Assembly (NCBI GenBank): GCA_002343325.1
Contig: DDSG01000029.1
Coordinates: 1 to 64,000, forward strand
DNA length: 64,000 bases
Reading direction: 5' to 3'
Source of the DNA: Phycisphaerales bacterium UBA2396
GTDB lineage: Bacteria > Planctomycetota > Phycisphaerae > Phycisphaerales > UBA1924
Every line of letters starts with the position of its first letter. Positions within the stretch are counted from its first letter, which is position 1. Below the pieces are notes generated by a model that ran no database searches, had not been told where the DNA came from, and saw only the letters and a program-made list of their open reading frames with translations. Shown piece after piece: positions 1 to 11,317 of the stretch. The position numbers and the translations under genes are program-made.

Positions 1-279
1 ACCGCCGCCGCCGCCGCCACCGAAGCCGCCGCGATCCTCACGCGGGCGGGCCTCGTTGACCGTCAGGTCACGGCCGGCGATGTTCTGGCCGTTGAGGGCC
101 TCCATCGCGGCGCGGGCCTGGCCGTCGTCGTTCATCTCAACAAACCCGAACCCGCGGGGACGACCGGTCTCGCGGTCCATCACCAGGGTCGCCGACGACA
201 CTTCGCCGTGCGCCTCGAACATCTGGCGGAGCTCGGCCTCGGTCGTGCTGAACGGCAGGTTACCAACGTAAATCTTCAT
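1..279 (-). CDS. RRM-domain RNA-binding protein (partial, C-terminus outside window)
   Basis: Small glycine-rich RNA-binding protein with one RNA recognition motif. The RNP2 motif (IYVGNL, residues 3-8) and RNP1 motif (RGFGFVEM, about residues 42-49) are intact, with the usual beta-alpha-beta spacing. After about residue 84 the protein turns into a Gly-rich tail encoded by a run of GGC/GGT codons, which is cut by the left edge of the window. The ATG at 277-279 is preceded by AGGAAGCG, a good ribosome-binding site. Bacterial proteins of this type (cyanobacterial Rbp-like) bind single-stranded RNA and are often cold-induced; that role here is inference. Family assignment is secure, the biological role is not. 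Confidence 0.93.
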   Translation of the reverse strand, partial: MKIYVGNLPFSTTEAELRQMFEAHGEVSSATLVMDRETGRPRGFGFVEMNDDGQARAAMEALNGQNIAGRDLTVNEARPREDRGGFGGGGGGG

Positions 280-455
280 CGAACGCTTCCTACATTTCTG
301 CCCGCGAGATCAGATACCGGTGCTTGGACTCGGGCAGGAGCGAAGCGTCGGCCGCAGAGACGCCTCCCGACTGCGGGAGGCCGATTCACTGACACCCAAG
401 TCTAGCCCACTCCGACGACGAGTGCACTCGTTTTTTATTGAACCCCCTCAATAGG

Positions 456-935
456 TTATTTTTCGTTCCGAGCCTCTTGCTTCGCGATCCGCGAGATATG
501 GGCCGCGAACGACTCGTCCTCGCCACGCAGCAGTTCGGGGAGCGCTTCGCGGAAGTCCTTTCGGCGGCACCAATCCCGCATGTAGTCCTCCCAGGACTGC
601 CACAGCCGGCGGGTCTGGGGGCTCATGCGCTCCTCCCAGACGAGGATGTACGACCGCTCGAAGAGCGCCACGAGAATGTTGAACAGGCCCTTCTTTCGCT
701 CGAGTTGCTCCTCGCTGAGACCCGGGGGAATCTCGCGGCTGAGCAGACGCAAGTCGGCGTTGTCCATGACCAGCCTCATGAACTTGGTGTACTCGTCGCT
801 GAGCCGCTGGTAGATCTCCTCCTCCTCGATCAGCCTTTGCTTGCGCTTGTCGAGGAGAAAGACGAAGATGGCAAAGGGCAGCCCGACCACCGTCACGACG
901 TAGCTGAGCAGTTCCCAAGTCTCGAGCTTGAACAT
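456..935 (-). CDS. Small membrane-anchored hypothetical protein
   Basis: A 159-residue protein with one N-terminal transmembrane segment (about residues 10-28), followed by a Lys/Arg/Glu-rich region likely to be a coiled coil and a charged helical domain with many Trp, Tyr and Arg residues. The start at 935 puts the membrane segment directly at the N-terminus; the frame stays open further upstream, but that extension is Arg/Gly-rich and overlaps the divergent gene at 1014. I do not recognise a family with certainty. Organisation resembles small one-TM proteins whose soluble part lies in the cytoplasm (positive residues after the TM support this). Confidence 0.72.
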   Translation of the reverse strand: MFKLETWELLSYVVTVVGLPFAIFVFLLDKRKQRLIEEEEIYQRLSDEYTKFMRLVMDNADLRLLSREIPPGLSEEQLERKKGLFNILVALFERSYILVWEERMSPQTRRLWQSWEDYMRDWCRRKDFREALPELLRGEDESFAAHISRIAKQEARNEK

Positions 936-1013
936 CGGGTTCCCCGGTCGGCCCGCCGCCCGAAGCGAGTGTACCCTGTCACACCGGCAATTGGGCCGGG
1001 ATGGGAGCGATGC

Positions 1014-1520
1014 ATGGCGCACGACCTGGCGGCGGTGTTCGGCGATCTCCGCGCTGTGCTCAGCAAGCACGCGGACCGGCTTATCGTCCAGACGGACCGA
1101 CCCCACCCGAAAGGGAACTACTCGCTCAACTGCCCCGAGCCGGACGAAACGGGCAAGGCCCAGTTCTTCGCCTCGGTGATGAGCCAGACAACCAAGGTGG
1201 GCTTCTACTTCATGCCCATATCGACGCACCCGGCGCTGCTCGAGAAGCTGCCGCCGGAGCTCAAGACGCACCTGGACGGGAAGAGCTGCTTCCACTTCGT
1301 TCGGACGAATCCGGAATTGCTGTCGCACCTGGACACGATGATCCGTGACGGGCTCAGCACCTACGCCAAAGCTGGTTTCCTGGGCCCCAAGGCGGCCAAG
1401 GCCAAGCCCGCCGCGAAACCCGCGGCCAAGCCCGCGGCCAAGCCCGCGGCCAAGAAGGTCGCCAAAAAGGTCGGCGCGAAGCCCGCCGCGAAAAAGTCGG
1501 CCAAGAAGAAGTCCCGCTGA
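1014..1520 (+). CDS. Conserved hypothetical protein with histone H1-like Ala/Lys/Pro tail
   Basis: A 168-residue protein in two parts. Residues 1-120 form a compact domain with a motif around MPISTHP and the run GKSCFHF, resembling small DUF1801-like conserved hypothetical proteins, though I am not certain of the family. From about residue 125 to the end the chain is almost only Ala, Lys and Pro in an AAKP-type repeat, like bacterial histone H1-like tails that bind DNA or RNA non-specifically. The chosen ATG has GGGAGCG just upstream; the frame is open back to 438, but that region covers the divergent gene. The same kind of tail occurs on two unrelated proteins elsewhere in the window. Confidence 0.8.
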   Translation: MAHDLAAVFGDLRAVLSKHADRLIVQTDRPHPKGNYSLNCPEPDETGKAQFFASVMSQTTKVGFYFMPISTHPALLEKLPPELKTHLDGKSCFHFVRTNPELLSHLDTMIRDGLSTYAKAGFLGPKAAKAKPAAKPAAKPAAKPAAKKVAKKVGAKPAAKKSAKKKSR

Positions 1521-1580
1521 GCGCTCGTGCGGTGGCGCGACGCGGGGAACGGCGTTCGTCACTGCCGAACGAACCCGCCG

Positions 1581-1616
1581 AAAAACAACACGCCCCGGCC
1601 GAAAGGACCGGGGCGT
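1581..1616 (-). terminator. Rho-independent terminator of the PEP-CTERM gene
   Basis: A strong GC hairpin (ACGCCCCGG at 1590-1598 pairing with CCGGGGCGT at 1608-1616, small purine-rich loop) followed on the minus strand by GTTGTTTTT (1581-1589). It sits 36 bases past the stop of the minus-strand PEP-CTERM gene. It may also slow plus-strand transcription from the convergent gene ending at 1520. Confidence 0.85.
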
Positions 1617-1652
1617 GCGTGTTTACAGAGTCTGCGAGAGCGAAGGAATCGC

Positions 1653-2303
1653 TCAGCGACGGCGGCGGGCGGCGACGAGCCCGCCCAGGCCGAGCAGCGC
1701 GAGGGCGCTGGGGGCCGGAACGACCTCGCCCGTGAGCTGCAGGTCACGGTTGAAGGCGCCGTTCTCGAAGTAGGCAGTGACGCGGAACGTGCCGCCGCTG
1801 CTCGTCGAGCCGCCGTTGGCAGCGACGGTACCGATCTGCATGAGACGGAACTCGACCGAGCCGGTCAGGCCGGACAGACCGCTGAGGTCGATGATCGCGT
1901 TGACGAAGTTCCCGCCCGGAGCCTGGTTGAACGTGGTGAGGGCGGTGGCGAAGCCGTCGCCCGAGTAGAACAGGCCCATCGTGCCGGGGCCCTGGGCCGA
2001 GGAACGCGTGCCGATGTAGAGCTTGTCGAGGTTGACGGCAAAGCCCGAGTCAACCGTGAAGCCGAACGAGAAGAAGTCATCGGCGCCCTGGGTCCACCCG
2101 CTGGCGTTCATCGAGTTCGCGGCGCCGACGCCCGTGAGCCCGGCGCCGCGCGTCAGCGAGGCGGCCGTCACGTTGGTCGTGCCCGTGCCAGCGACCGACG
2201 CCTGCGTGCCGGGCTGGCCCGTGAGGTTGTACGAGGTGATGACACCGGCGTTGGCGGCCGAAGCGACGGCAACCACACCACACACTGCTGCACAGAACTT
2301 CAT
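1653..2303 (-). CDS. Secreted PEP-CTERM sorting-domain protein
   Basis: A 216-residue exported protein. It has a Sec signal peptide (residues 1-19, ending ANA), a beta-rich Gly/Ser/Thr domain with no Cys after the signal, and a C-terminal PEP-CTERM anchor: VPAPSALALLGLGG then an Arg cluster. In PEP-CTERM/exosortase systems this tail is cut and the protein released to the exopolysaccharide matrix or outer surface; no exosortase is in the window. Translation start is clear: a perfect AGGAGG lies 6 bases upstream of the ATG at 2303. Its C-terminal module is nearly identical to that of the PEP-CTERM gene at 20724-21404. Specific function unknown. Confidence 0.93.
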   Translation of the reverse strand: MKFCAAVCGVVAVASAANAGVITSYNLTGQPGTQASVAGTGTTNVTAASLTRGAGLTGVGAANSMNASGWTQGADDFFSFGFTVDSGFAVNLDKLYIGTRSSAQGPGTMGLFYSGDGFATALTTFNQAPGGNFVNAIIDLSGLSGLTGSVEFRLMQIGTVAANGGSTSSGGTFRVTAYFENGAFNRDLQLTGEVVPAPSALALLGLGGLVAARRRR

Positions 2304-2482
2304 GGATTCCTCCTATCTCTGGATTGGCCTCGCCCTCGTTTCCGAGGGATGGAAAGTCCGCCGGTCTCTCGTCGGCGGGGCATCAGTGTACACCGCCGAT
2401 AGCCGGGCCGCGACGGCAAGCACCCATCAAGACGAAAACTTCATGGTTCCAACAACTTACGACCAACCACGCCCGAAACCAC

Positions 2483-2851
2483 TCACGAGTTATCGGTCGT
2501 CTCGTGGGCCCCGCAAGACGGACACGATTGCGTCGAGACCTCCCGCTCTCGCCCGCAGTAGGCGCACCAGCGGCGGCCCACTTCCGGTGCAAAGAAAGGG
2601 CCCTTCCTGCCCAAAGGGCCCGCGGCGGGCTTGGCCGTCCAGACGACGAACAGCATCAGCGCGGGGATCGCGATGAAGGGGAGGCCGAACAGGCTCCCGA
2701 AGGACCCAACGCCCCCGAACATCCCGCCGCCGAAGAGCAGCCCGAACCCCACCACAAAGAACGGCACCACGAACAGCGTGACAGCGATGCGGACCGCCCA
2801 AGGCAGGCACCCGCCCACCACCCCGTCCGAACCCGGGTCGATCTGATTCAT
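2483..2851 (-). CDS. Small membrane protein with C-terminal zinc ribbon
   Basis: A 122-residue protein with two hydrophobic segments (about residues 19-45 and 55-75), then a soluble tail with two CxxC knuckles (WCAYC and CPSC), a rubredoxin-like zinc ribbon. I place the start at 2851 because GGAGGTG lies 5 bases upstream; an ATG at 2878 in the same frame has no such site. It follows the phosphofructokinase gene on the same strand by 48 bases and may be co-transcribed. Function not recognised. Confidence 0.75.
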   Translation of the reverse strand: MNQIDPGSDGVVGGCLPWAVRIAVTLFVVPFFVVGFGLLFGGGMFGGVGSFGSLFGLPFIAIPALMLFVVWTAKPAAGPLGRKGPFFAPEVGRRWCAYCGREREVSTQSCPSCGAHETTDNS

Positions 2852-2899
2852 GCGCACCTCCACGACGGTGACCTTCATGGGCTTGCCGAACGGCCGGTT

Positions 2900-4018
2900 T
2901 CAGCAGGGCTCGTCGCCGAAGCTCGTCTGCACGGCTCGAGCGGCGGCCAGGGTGGGATCGTCGGGCGGGATCAGCCGCTGCCGCTCCGCGACGGATTCGA
3001 TCGGAATCTCCGCGAGCTGCCCGGCCCGCACAACGACAAGCCCCCCCCACCGCTCGCTGAGGACGGCCTTGGCGGCGGCGACGCCGAGTTGTGTCGCGAG
3101 CACGCGATCGACCGCCACAGGCGACCCGCCCCGCTGCATGTGACCCAGGACGACGCAGCGTGCTTCGATGCGTGTGCGGCGTTCGATCTCGGAGGCGAGC
3201 AAGGCGCCGATACCCCCGAGGCGGATCGGGTCGGGCATCGTCGGATCGACCTTGGCGATGACCTGGCGCCCGCCGCGGGGCGCGGCTCCCTCGGCGGCGG
3301 CGACGATCGAGTATCGGAGGCCGAGCTGGCGACGCTCGAGAATCCTGGCGGCGACGTTCTCGAACGTCCAGGCAATCTCGGGAACAAGGATGATGTCGGC
3401 CCCGCCCGCCACGCCCGCGTGCAGCGCGATCCATCCGGCGTTTCGGCCCATGAGCTCGACGACCATCACGCGGTGATGGCTGGCCGCGGTGGTGCGAAGG
3501 CGATCGATCGCGTCGGCGGCGGTGGCGACCGCGGAGGCAAACCCGAAGGTCACGTCCGTCCCGACGATGTCGTTGTCGATGGTCTTGGGAACCCCGACGA
3601 ACTTCAGATCGATCCCACGAGCGAGGCCGGCGCGGCGGAGTTCCGTGGCGCACGACATCGAGCCGTCGCCGCCGACGACGACGATGCCGCGAACATCGTG
3701 CTTGTCGAGCGTGGCGAAGACGCGGGGCGAAACGTCGCTAAGCACGACCGACCCGTCGGGATTGACGCCGGTGGCAAAGCGGAGCGGGTTGCTTTTGTTC
3801 GAAGATCCGAGGATGGTCCCGCCGAGCGCAAGGATGCCGGAGACGGTCGGGAATTCGAGCGGGCGGAGGCGGTCTTCGATCAGCCCGAGGAAGCCGTCTT
3901 CGACCCCGAGGACGCGCCGACCGGCGGCGAGCAGGGGTTTGGCGACGGCGCGAATGACCGCGTTGAGCCCCGGACAATCACCCCCGGCCGTCAGGATCGC
4001 GATGGTGCCGTTCGACAT
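2900..4018 (-). CDS. pfkA: 6-phosphofructokinase
   Basis: Phosphorylates fructose 6-phosphate to fructose 1,6-bisphosphate in glycolysis. All family blocks are present in 372 residues: the nucleotide loop GGDCPGLN (12-19), GGDGS (116-120), the catalytic PKTIDND (144-150) and MGRNAGW (190-196). At the two positions that separate ATP from pyrophosphate users (Gly104 and Gly124 in the E. coli enzyme) this protein has Gly (in GGDGS) and Lys (in PKTIDND). That mixed pattern occurs in actinobacterial-type group III enzymes, several of which use ATP, so the donor is most likely ATP but not proven. The ATG at 4018 begins the conserved N-terminal strand. Confidence 0.95.
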   Translation of the reverse strand: MSNGTIAILTAGGDCPGLNAVIRAVAKPLLAAGRRVLGVEDGFLGLIEDRLRPLEFPTVSGILALGGTILGSSNKSNPLRFATGVNPDGSVVLSDVSPRVFATLDKHDVRGIVVVGGDGSMSCATELRRAGLARGIDLKFVGVPKTIDNDIVGTDVTFGFASAVATAADAIDRLRTTAASHHRVMVVELMGRNAGWIALHAGVAGGADIILVPEIAWTFENVAARILERRQLGLRYSIVAAAEGAAPRGGRQVIAKVDPTMPDPIRLGGIGALLASEIERRTRIEARCVVLGHMQRGGSPVAVDRVLATQLGVAAAKAVLSERWGGLVVVRAGQLAEIPIESVAERQRLIPPDDPTLAAARAVQTSFGDEPC

Positions 4019-4206
4019 GCATCACCAGCGTACTCGGACGTGGGCGACGGGACGCGGCCCTCGCTTCGGGCCTGTAACCGGCTGGGAGCCCCCCGGCCAG
4101 ACGCGTCAGAGGCTACAGACCCAACATCAGCGAGACCGACCGCGGGCTGGGGCTCGTCACGGGGTGCCCGCGTTCGAGAGAGTGAACCGTCGGACGGGAG
4201 GTTTCC

Positions 4207-4911
4207 TTGCGACGTCGATTCGCCGTTCTTGCCGTGCTGATCCCGGGGCTTGCCGCGGCCTCGGCGCCCTCGCTGGTCGGAGGGGGAGCCCCGGCGGAGG
4301 CAAAGCCCCCGACGAGCCTGACCTCGCTGATCGATCTGGGGACGCTGTCGCACGCGCGCCCGCCTCGAGGAGTTGATCGATGGGTGCAGGCCAACATCCC
4401 CAGGCCCACGCTGGCAAAGCGAACGCACGCCGCCGCCGCCCGACCCGCGGAGCCCGTGCGGTCGCTCGCGTCGTCGGCGTCGGTGCGATCGAGCACCCTG
4501 ATCGCGATGCCAACGAACACGGTGGCGCCGAAATCGCCGCAGGTTTCCACGACGGCGGGGGCATCGCAGAGCCTTGTGCGCACGACGACGGTCCGGGGCA
4601 CGACCTCTCCGGGCAAAGCCCCGGCCGCGACGCGATCGACTTCTGCGGGCTCGTCGCGCACGCTGGCGACGGTGTGGGACAGCGGGAAAGCGGTGCAGTA
4701 TCGCTCTCCCAGCAAGCCCAAAGCGAGCACGGGCCGATCCGCGGCGATGAGGCCCAAATCGGTCACGCCGACAAGCGTGGCAAAGGCCGGCCCCGCCCGA
4801 GCGGCCTCGCCACCCATCGCCGCGGCGACGCCGAAGCCCACGACCCCAGCGAAGCCCCCACAAAAGAGTGGATCCTTGTCATCGAAGCCGAAGCCTGTGG
4901 CGGGTCGATAA
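4207..4911 (+). CDS. Exported Ala/Ser/Thr/Pro-rich low-complexity protein
   Basis: A 234-residue product starting at TTG. The start is supported by GGGAGGT 5 bases upstream and by a plausible signal peptide directly after it (basic MRRRF, hydrophobic core, AASA-type cleavage region near residue 20). The mature part is rich in Ala, Ser, Thr, Pro and Lys with almost no large hydrophobic residues, so it is probably disordered, as in wall-spanning linkers. It stops 30 bases before the DUF1275-STAS gene, on the same strand. An overlapping minus-strand reading frame (4113-4916) is the main competitor; I prefer the plus strand because of the RBS and signal peptide. No family recognised. Confidence 0.5.
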   Translation: MRRRFAVLAVLIPGLAAASAPSLVGGGAPAEAKPPTSLTSLIDLGTLSHARPPRGVDRWVQANIPRPTLAKRTHAAAARPAEPVRSLASSASVRSSTLIAMPTNTVAPKSPQVSTTAGASQSLVRTTTVRGTTSPGKAPAATRSTSAGSSRTLATVWDSGKAVQYRSPSKPKASTGRSAAMRPKSVTPTSVAKAGPARAASPPIAAATPKPTTPAKPPQKSGSLSSKPKPVAGR

Positions 4912-4941
4912 TGCACGAGGGTTCGGGCGGGCGGGCCGGAC

Positions 4942-6141
4942 GTGTTTGCGTCCGTCCCGGGATGCCGTCGCGAGCGTGCCGTGTTTGTCGCCCAAGCCCA
5001 CTCATTTTCTCAGCAGGCCCGTCTGGCGATCACGCTGGCCTGGGTGGCGGGCTATACGAACATTCTGACAATTCTGACGTGCGGGCACGTGACGAGCCAC
5101 GTGAGCGGGACGACCAGCAACCTGGGGCGTGATGTCGTCGAGGCGTTGCGGGGCGCGGGGTCGACGTGGTCGCTGGTGACTTTCGGGTTCTTCCTGCTCG
5201 CCACGTTCATGCTCGGAGCGTTCTTGTCGGGGTTGGCGACGGAGGTGGGCAGGCGTCGCAACTGGGAATCGGTGTATGTGCTGCCGATGGCGATGGAAGC
5301 GGTGCTGCTCGCCGGGTTTGCGGTCGGGGTCGAGGTGCAGGACCCCGAAGTGCCGGCGTGGACGTACGTGCTGACGGGGCTGGCGTCGGCGGCGATGGGG
5401 CTTCAGAACGCGACGATCACGCGTATCAGCGCGGGGGTGGTGCGCACGACGCACGTCACCGGGGTGCTGACGGATCTGGGGGCCGAGGCGGCGCAGTTTG
5501 CGATGGCGGCGTGGGACGCGGCCCGGAAGCCCTCGATGGGCACATTGTGGGAACTTCGGCGGCACGTGTCGGTGCGTCGGCTCGCGCTGCTGGCGTCGAT
5601 CATGGGGTCGTTCGCCATGGGGGCGGGGCTGGGGACCCTGGCGTTCGACACCATCCCGAGGCACGCCATGTTCCCGCCGGTGCTGTTCCTGTTGTGGATC
5701 ATCGCGCAGGATCTTGCGCGGCCGATCGTGGAGATCGAATCGAGCGACCTGGTCGGCGATGCGTCCCTGCGGCTGCCGCCGGAGCTGGCGGTGTACCACC
5801 TCCGGCGGGACCGTGCGCGGGCGAAGGCGCCCCATCGGCTCCCGGACTTGGTCGGATGGGCGGAGCGGCTGCCGGCGCGGATCCGGCTGGTTGTGCTCGA
5901 TCTCACGGACGTGACGATGCTCGATCAGGACTCGGCATCGGAGCTGGTGGCGCTGGTGCGGCGGATGAACCAGACGGGTCGGCGGCTGCTGCTGGCGGGC
6001 GTGGATCGGGAGCAGTACGCGGCGCTGAGCGGGGCCGGCGGGCCGCTGGACCCGATGGCGGCCTTCCCGGATCTGGAGATTGCCGTTGCGTTCGGGCTGT
6101 CATGGCTTGAGCACGACCGATCGGGAGCGGGGCGGCACTGA
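4942..6141 (+). CDS. DUF1275 (YoaK-type) membrane protein fused to a C-terminal STAS-like domain
   Basis: A 399-residue protein. Residues about 22-270 match the DUF1275/YoaK family of six-helix inner-membrane proteins, including AWVAGYTNIL at the N-terminus and GLQNATITR and HVTGVLTDLG in the middle. From about residue 285 the chain is soluble and looks like a STAS domain (VVLDLTDVTMLDQDSASELVAL), the anti-sigma-antagonist fold found on the C-terminus of SulP anion transporters. DUF1275 proteins usually end after the membrane part, so the fusion is unusual and suggests the membrane part is a regulated transporter. Starts with GTG at 4942; a second in-frame GTG at 4981 is equally possible. Confidence 0.85.
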   Translation: MFASVPGCRRERAVFVAQAHSFSQQARLAITLAWVAGYTNILTILTCGHVTSHVSGTTSNLGRDVVEALRGAGSTWSLVTFGFFLLATFMLGAFLSGLATEVGRRRNWESVYVLPMAMEAVLLAGFAVGVEVQDPEVPAWTYVLTGLASAAMGLQNATITRISAGVVRTTHVTGVLTDLGAEAAQFAMAAWDAARKPSMGTLWELRRHVSVRRLALLASIMGSFAMGAGLGTLAFDTIPRHAMFPPVLFLLWIIAQDLARPIVEIESSDLVGDASLRLPPELAVYHLRRDRARAKAPHRLPDLVGWAERLPARIRLVVLDLTDVTMLDQDSASELVALVRRMNQTGRRLLLAGVDREQYAALSGAGGPLDPMAAFPDLEIAVAFGLSWLEHDRSGAGRH

Positions 6142-6275
6142 TTTTGTTGGTGCGTGGTGGAGTCGTCGTGCGTTGGGGACTATTCTGTCCCAGTTTGCGC
6201 CGAACGGGCGGGTCGTGGTGACGTAAACCCGCGCCGTCGCGCTTGCGTGCCGCACCTTCCTCGCCGGGGATTCCC

Positions 6276-9812
<3,537 letters not shown>

Positions 9813-9878
9813 GGAAGGTCGTCGGCTTCGAGAAATCCCCCAGTCTGACGCGCGGGTCCGGGCAACCTTCGGGCAGTC

Positions 9879-9906
9879 TTGACACGGGCTGCCGACGCGG
9901 TACGCT
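9879..9906 (+). promoter_or_regulatory. Sigma-70-type promoter for the cobalamin riboswitch transcript
   Basis: A perfect -35 box TTGACA (9879-9884), a 16-base spacer and a partial -10 box TACGCT (9901-9906). The predicted start of transcription near 9913 falls exactly where the riboswitch fold begins, which supports the call although the -10 matches only three of six consensus bases. Confidence 0.6.
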
Positions 9907-9910
9907 GCGG

Positions 9911-10126
9911 GTGCCGAAGGTTCCCGGGGCGGAGTTCGCCGCCGGGATGAAAAGGGAAGCGTGGTGAGGCCGAGCATGGCCGATTCCACCGCGGACGCGC
10001 CGCCGTAACGGGTGTGGACGCAACCCCACGAGGGCACTTCAGAGCGAAGTGCCGCACCACTGGGCACGCCACAGGGCGAGCCTGGGAAGGTGGGGGTTGC
10101 CGAGCCCGGAGCCGGAAGACCTGCCT
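9911..10126 (+). promoter_or_regulatory. Cobalamin (B12) riboswitch
   Basis: Adenosylcobalamin-type aptamer. The conserved pieces appear in the right order: GGTTCCCG (9919-9926), AAAAGGGAAGC (9950-9960) followed by GGTG (9962-9966), then GCCACAGGGCGAGCCTGGG (10068-10086) before GGAAGG, and a near-consensus B12 box AGCCGGAAGACCTGCC (10110-10125). Between them lies a variable arm (about 9990-10065) able to form hairpins. The downstream gene is a secreted PEP-CTERM-like protein, starting 226 bases after the box. Such elements normally switch expression off when cobalamin is abundant. Confidence 0.93.
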
Positions 10127-10351
10127 GACGCCGCGCGTGCCGGAGCACGCGTCGAGCCGAGCGGCCCTCGCGATCTGGCACCCCGTGGTGCCGGAAAGGG
10201 GCAGTCGGGCAGCGGTGCCGGTTCCCCTCGGCACGCGCACCCACTCCACCCCGATTCCCGATTGGCCCCGGCGTACCGGTCAGGGGCCTGCCTGCGCGCG
10301 AGCGGGCACGGAACGTCGGTCGCGTGCGCGCGCCCGAGGATTGGTTTGGTC
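10127..10351 (+). other. Non-coding leader between riboswitch and coding region
   Basis: About 225 GC-rich bases without a convincing reading frame. They contain several inverted repeats, for example GCACCCCGTGGTGC (near 10183) and GTGCCG...CGGCAC (near 10215-10235), which could serve as the expression platform. There is no U-tract, so an intrinsic terminator is not visible; control may act on translation or through Rho. Confidence 0.4.
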
Positions 10352-11125
10352 ATGCTTCGAATCGCTGTCGTGGTTTCTTTGGGCCTGGCTGGCTCGACGC
10401 TTGGGGCGGATCCGTTTGCCGACCGAGTTGTCTCGTATGTTGCGGGCGAAGGCGTCGCTGCGGGGTACGACGACCCCACGACCGCCATCGGCTCGCCCAC
10501 ACGCGTCAACTACTTCGGCGACACCGTCACCCCCTTCAACACGCCTTACTGGAGCACCGACGTGGTCAGCGTCGGCCGCGGCGGCTCGCTCGTCGTCGCC
10601 TTCGACGAAGCGATCCTCGACAACCCCCTCAATCCCTTCGGCATCGACCTGCTCGTTTTCGGCAACCAGTTCTTCATCACCGACTCCAACGGCCGGCTCA
10701 CCGGGCTCTTCGACGAGGGCGGCCAGATCGAGCTGTCGGCCGATGGCAACACCTGGATCGCCGTCACCGGGCTCACCGCCGAGGGTGGATTCCCCACGCT
10801 CGGCTTCGTCGGCATCACCGATCTGCAGTTCGGCAGCGACCAGGGCACAGGGCCCACCGACTTCACCAAGCCCGTCAACCCGCAGCTCAACTGGATCGGC
10901 ATGACCAGAGAAGAACTCGCGGCGGCCTACGACGGCTCAGGCGGCGGTCTCGGGATCGACATCGGTGCGTACGGGCTCGGCAGTGTGAGCTATGTGCGCA
11001 TCTCCAACGCGATCGACGCGGTCGGCATCCCGGAGATCGACGGCTTCGCCGCCGTCACCCCAGTGCCGGCACCCGCGGCGATCCTCCCCTTGGCGGCGTG
11101 GTTCATGCGCCGCCGTTCTCGATAG
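10352..11125 (+). CDS. B12-riboswitch-controlled secreted protein with PEP-CTERM-like anchor
   Basis: A 257-residue exported protein. It has a signal peptide (residues 1-19, ending LGA), a single beta-rich domain of about 210 residues with many Asp, Gly and aromatic residues, and a C-terminal anchor VPAPAAILPLAAWF ended by an Arg cluster. I do not recognise the domain from motifs. The gene is the first one after a cobalamin riboswitch, so its product is probably needed when B12 is scarce. The obvious possibilities are capture of B12 at the cell surface or a role in a B12-dependent process; the first is suggested by analogy with BtuG-type surface binders but is inference. No BtuB-like receptor is nearby. 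Confidence 0.88.
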   Translation: MLRIAVVVSLGLAGSTLGADPFADRVVSYVAGEGVAAGYDDPTTAIGSPTRVNYFGDTVTPFNTPYWSTDVVSVGRGGSLVVAFDEAILDNPLNPFGIDLLVFGNQFFITDSNGRLTGLFDEGGQIELSADGNTWIAVTGLTAEGGFPTLGFVGITDLQFGSDQGTGPTDFTKPVNPQLNWIGMTREELAAAYDGSGGGLGIDIGAYGLGSVSYVRISNAIDAVGIPEIDGFAAVTPVPAPAAILPLAAWFMRRRSR

Positions 11126-11317
11126 CCGCTTCGACGCGGGCTGTTCGTGCTCGTGCCCATGGCGCGGGGAGAGGTGCGGCGGGTCGTGGTCGCCCTGCTG
11201 GTTGGAGAGAGACGTCCAACGGCACAGAACCAGACGACGCCGCCCTCCCCCTTCGCGGGGAATTGACCGAGAGATTGACGAGGGGTGTTTGCCCCATCCG
11301 TTCGGAAGGAAGAAGCG

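Noticed and set aside
1384..1520. AAKP-encoding DNA repeat as a tandem repeat or CRISPR-like array
   Set aside because: It lies in frame in a gene and encodes a basic protein tail; units are short and without spacers.
4113..4916. Long open frame on the minus strand opposite the exported low-complexity protein
   Set aside because: No ribosome-binding site, no domain, mixed amino-acid content; the plus-strand frame has an RBS and a signal peptide. Kept as an alternative only.
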